Made by a program: the position numbers and the translations under genes
In this document: piece by piece, positions 62,287 to 64,000 of the stretch
How positions within the stretch are numbered: position 1 is the first letter of the stretch
Layout of the letters: the number at the start of each line of letters is the position of its first letter
NCBI GenBank assembly: GCA_021464525.1
Contig: JADRCO010000018.1
Location: 1 to 64,000, forward strand
Direction: 5' to 3'
Source: Rhizophagus sp. LPA8_4_AMF
Lineage: Eukaryota > Glomeromycota > Glomeromycetes > Glomerales > Glomeraceae
Length of the DNA: 64,000 nt
The notes under the pieces: model-generated
Told to the model about the DNA's origin: nothing
The model's input: only the letters and a program-made list of their open reading frames with translations
The model's database searches: none

Positions 62287-64000
62287 TGCTCAGTATATTG
62301 CCAGAGGAAAGGTTTTTCGCTCAAAATATAAGATAATAGCACTTGGGCATTATTCACAAAATGTTAAATATACACAGAAAAGTGGTCATGGTCAAAATGC
62401 TGTTCAGTATCAAATTTCTGATGGATATATCGTAAAGACAGAAGTTGCAGACCAAATGCTGTGTTGTGAAATAAAGTACACTTTGGCAAATAAAGTTTTA
62501 TATACTATTATATGGAAAGAAGGTCAAGCAAAATAGGTAGTATCTAGTGAGCGGTCTGCTAGTGGAGCTGTAAATGCATTTTTAAAGATATTTAATTACT
62601 TATTTTTGGGAAATTAAATTTATATTAATATTCTTAAAAAAAATAAATACGTGTTTTTACGTATTTTTCATGTGTTTTACTAATTATCTCATATTATTAC
62701 ATATTAATATAGAAAACTAACCATGAAAAATCCAAAATTTCTGGAATACATGTTTTTGGATTTGATATTGAAATATTACATTAAGTATGAACTAGAGAAT
62801 CATCTATAGATAAAACTACAATTATTGATAAAGAAAGAGACCACTTAGTGAAGTAGTATCAGTATCACAACAAAATAAACAATATGCATCATTTGGAACA
62901 GATGCTCATAATAAAATTAAACAGCTTATTTTACATCATTGGATGATTTCAGGATCTGGAAAACCTATTCATTTACGTAATATGGAGTTGGAATATGATG
63001 ATCATATAATTAATATAAAATACAATTTATTATTAGATCATATAAAGTTAGATGCTTATGTACGTGCCTGTGATGAAGCTTTATTAAATCGTGATGGATA
63101 TCGAAGACTTGCTGCTGTAGAAGCATGATTAATACGTGAATATCAAATTTTTCAAAGGCGAATTGAAATTACTAAGTTAATAAATGATCAAATACAAATT
63201 GGAACATTTAATCTTGACAGATAACTCACTCAGCAATCTGTACTTGATGATGATGAATTTCAAGAAAATTCTGATGGAATTGTGGTTGATGAACAAAAAA
63301 TTGGTAATGGCGTATATCGATCAATTCAATCCCTTCTTAAAATACTTATTCCTATTTGAAATAAATCAATTCTTCAACCAGGTGATACAATCAATCTAAA
63401 GCTTGGTGGAGATGGCAGAAATGTGGATCGTAAATAAAATCACGTAATGATAACTGTTTGCTTGCTAAACGAAAAAGATGAAGTACTAAAACCAAATCAT
63501 CAGTATTGGTAATTTTAATCTTATAATAATGTTTTCTATAAAATTTATTAAATAATAAAAAAAATAGTATTTGTCTTTATGTAGGCAAAGAAAATTATGA
63601 AACAATAGTTAAAGTTGGATGTCTATTTGAATATCAACTTCAGGATCTTCAAGAAAATGGAATCTATGATGAAAATAGTATATATTGACCAATTGAGTTT
63701 TATTTCTCTGGTAATTGGAAGTTCATATATAATATAATGGGATTAAATGCTCCAAATGCAAAATACTTTTATTTGTATTATGATTGTGAAGCTAGTGAAC
63801 GTTGAAACATGAATCTATAATGGCCAATTAGTAAAAATACTAAATGTAAGTTTTACTAAAAATAATTTATAAATAAGCATTTATTAATTTTATAATTTTC
63901 TAATAGGTAAAAAAAAACCTGTGTTATTCCCTGCTATTAAGCAAGGAAATTACATTCCAGATGAGTTACACTTGTTGTTACGTATTTCTGATGTGTTAAT
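62287..64000 (+). pseudogene. Broken reading frame of an unrecognised repeat family, runs off the right edge
   Basis: Stretches of good coding composition in one direction are separated by stops and probable introns, for example HNKIKQLILHHWMISGSG, YVRACDEALLNRDGYRRLA, GDTINLKLGGDGRNV, LNAPNAKYFYLYYDCEAS and YIPDELHLLLRISDVL. The order and the conserved GLNAPN/YxYCDCEAS and PDELHLLLRI words recall a multi-copy uncharacterised family I believe is common in arbuscular mycorrhizal genomes, perhaps transposase-derived. I cannot name a domain. Roughly ten breaks are present, so this copy is dead. Introns are possible near 62640-62700, 63510-63580 and 63845-63905. Confidence 0.5.

Overview
The window is eukaryotic, nuclear and very AT-rich. 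Genes are split by many short GT-AG introns, mostly 50 to 110 bp. Intergenic DNA is long and rich in poly-A/T. The gene content (an F-box protein of about 500 residues, kelch surface proteins, a MATA-type HMG-box protein, a B12-dependent methylmalonyl-CoA mutase) together with decayed Tc1-like and small inverted-repeat elements fits an early-diverging fungus. Arbuscular mycorrhizal fungi (Glomeromycotina, Rhizophagus-like) are the best guess. The organism call is inference from gene style, not from a search.

Layout. 1-2.3 kb: a minus-strand F-box gene. 3.7-13.9 kb: a tandem array of about four units. Each unit pairs a small repeat-protein gene with a signal-peptide, single-pass kelch gene. 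One intact copy of each gene survives, the other copies decay, and the array is peppered with small inverted-repeat insertions. 17.7-20.5 kb: an ABCG half-transporter (9 exons). 21.4-22.5 kb: casein kinase 2 beta subunit (minus). 24.4-26.6 kb: an MRG15/Eaf3-type chromatin protein whose reading frame continues by splicing into a GATA zinc finger. 27.0-29.5 kb: a DDX20/Gemin3-like DEAD-box helicase. 29.5-36.3 kb: an extremely AT-rich gene desert. 36.4-38.0 kb: an intronless HMG-box gene. 40.4-41.4 kb: linker histone H1 (minus). 43.1-44.3 kb: Ras GTPase (minus). 45.2-48.5 kb: a decayed, inverted copy of the 2-oxoglutarate dehydrogenase E1 gene. 48.7-50.8 kb: an OTU-domain deubiquitinase (minus). 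51.0-54.2 kb: methylmalonyl-CoA mutase. 54.4-54.8 kb: a small two-helix membrane protein (minus). 55.0-58.5 kb: the intact 2-oxoglutarate dehydrogenase E1 gene. 58.5-64 kb: repeat-rich DNA with small inverted-repeat elements, a tRNA-like SINE head, a Tc1-like transposase relic and a broken reading frame of an unrecognised family.

Exon models were built by eye. For every multi-exon gene the exon lengths sum to a multiple of three, and the joined reading matches the expected family through each junction. The mutase and oxoglutarate dehydrogenase both make mitochondrial succinyl-CoA and lie head-to-tail. The remaining genes look like ordinary housekeeping or regulatory loci with no operon-like logic. 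The most unusual points are the MRG-GATA fusion, the decaying tandem array with its insertions, the inverted oxoglutarate dehydrogenase pseudogene, and a C-to-T mutation signature in the Tc1 relic.
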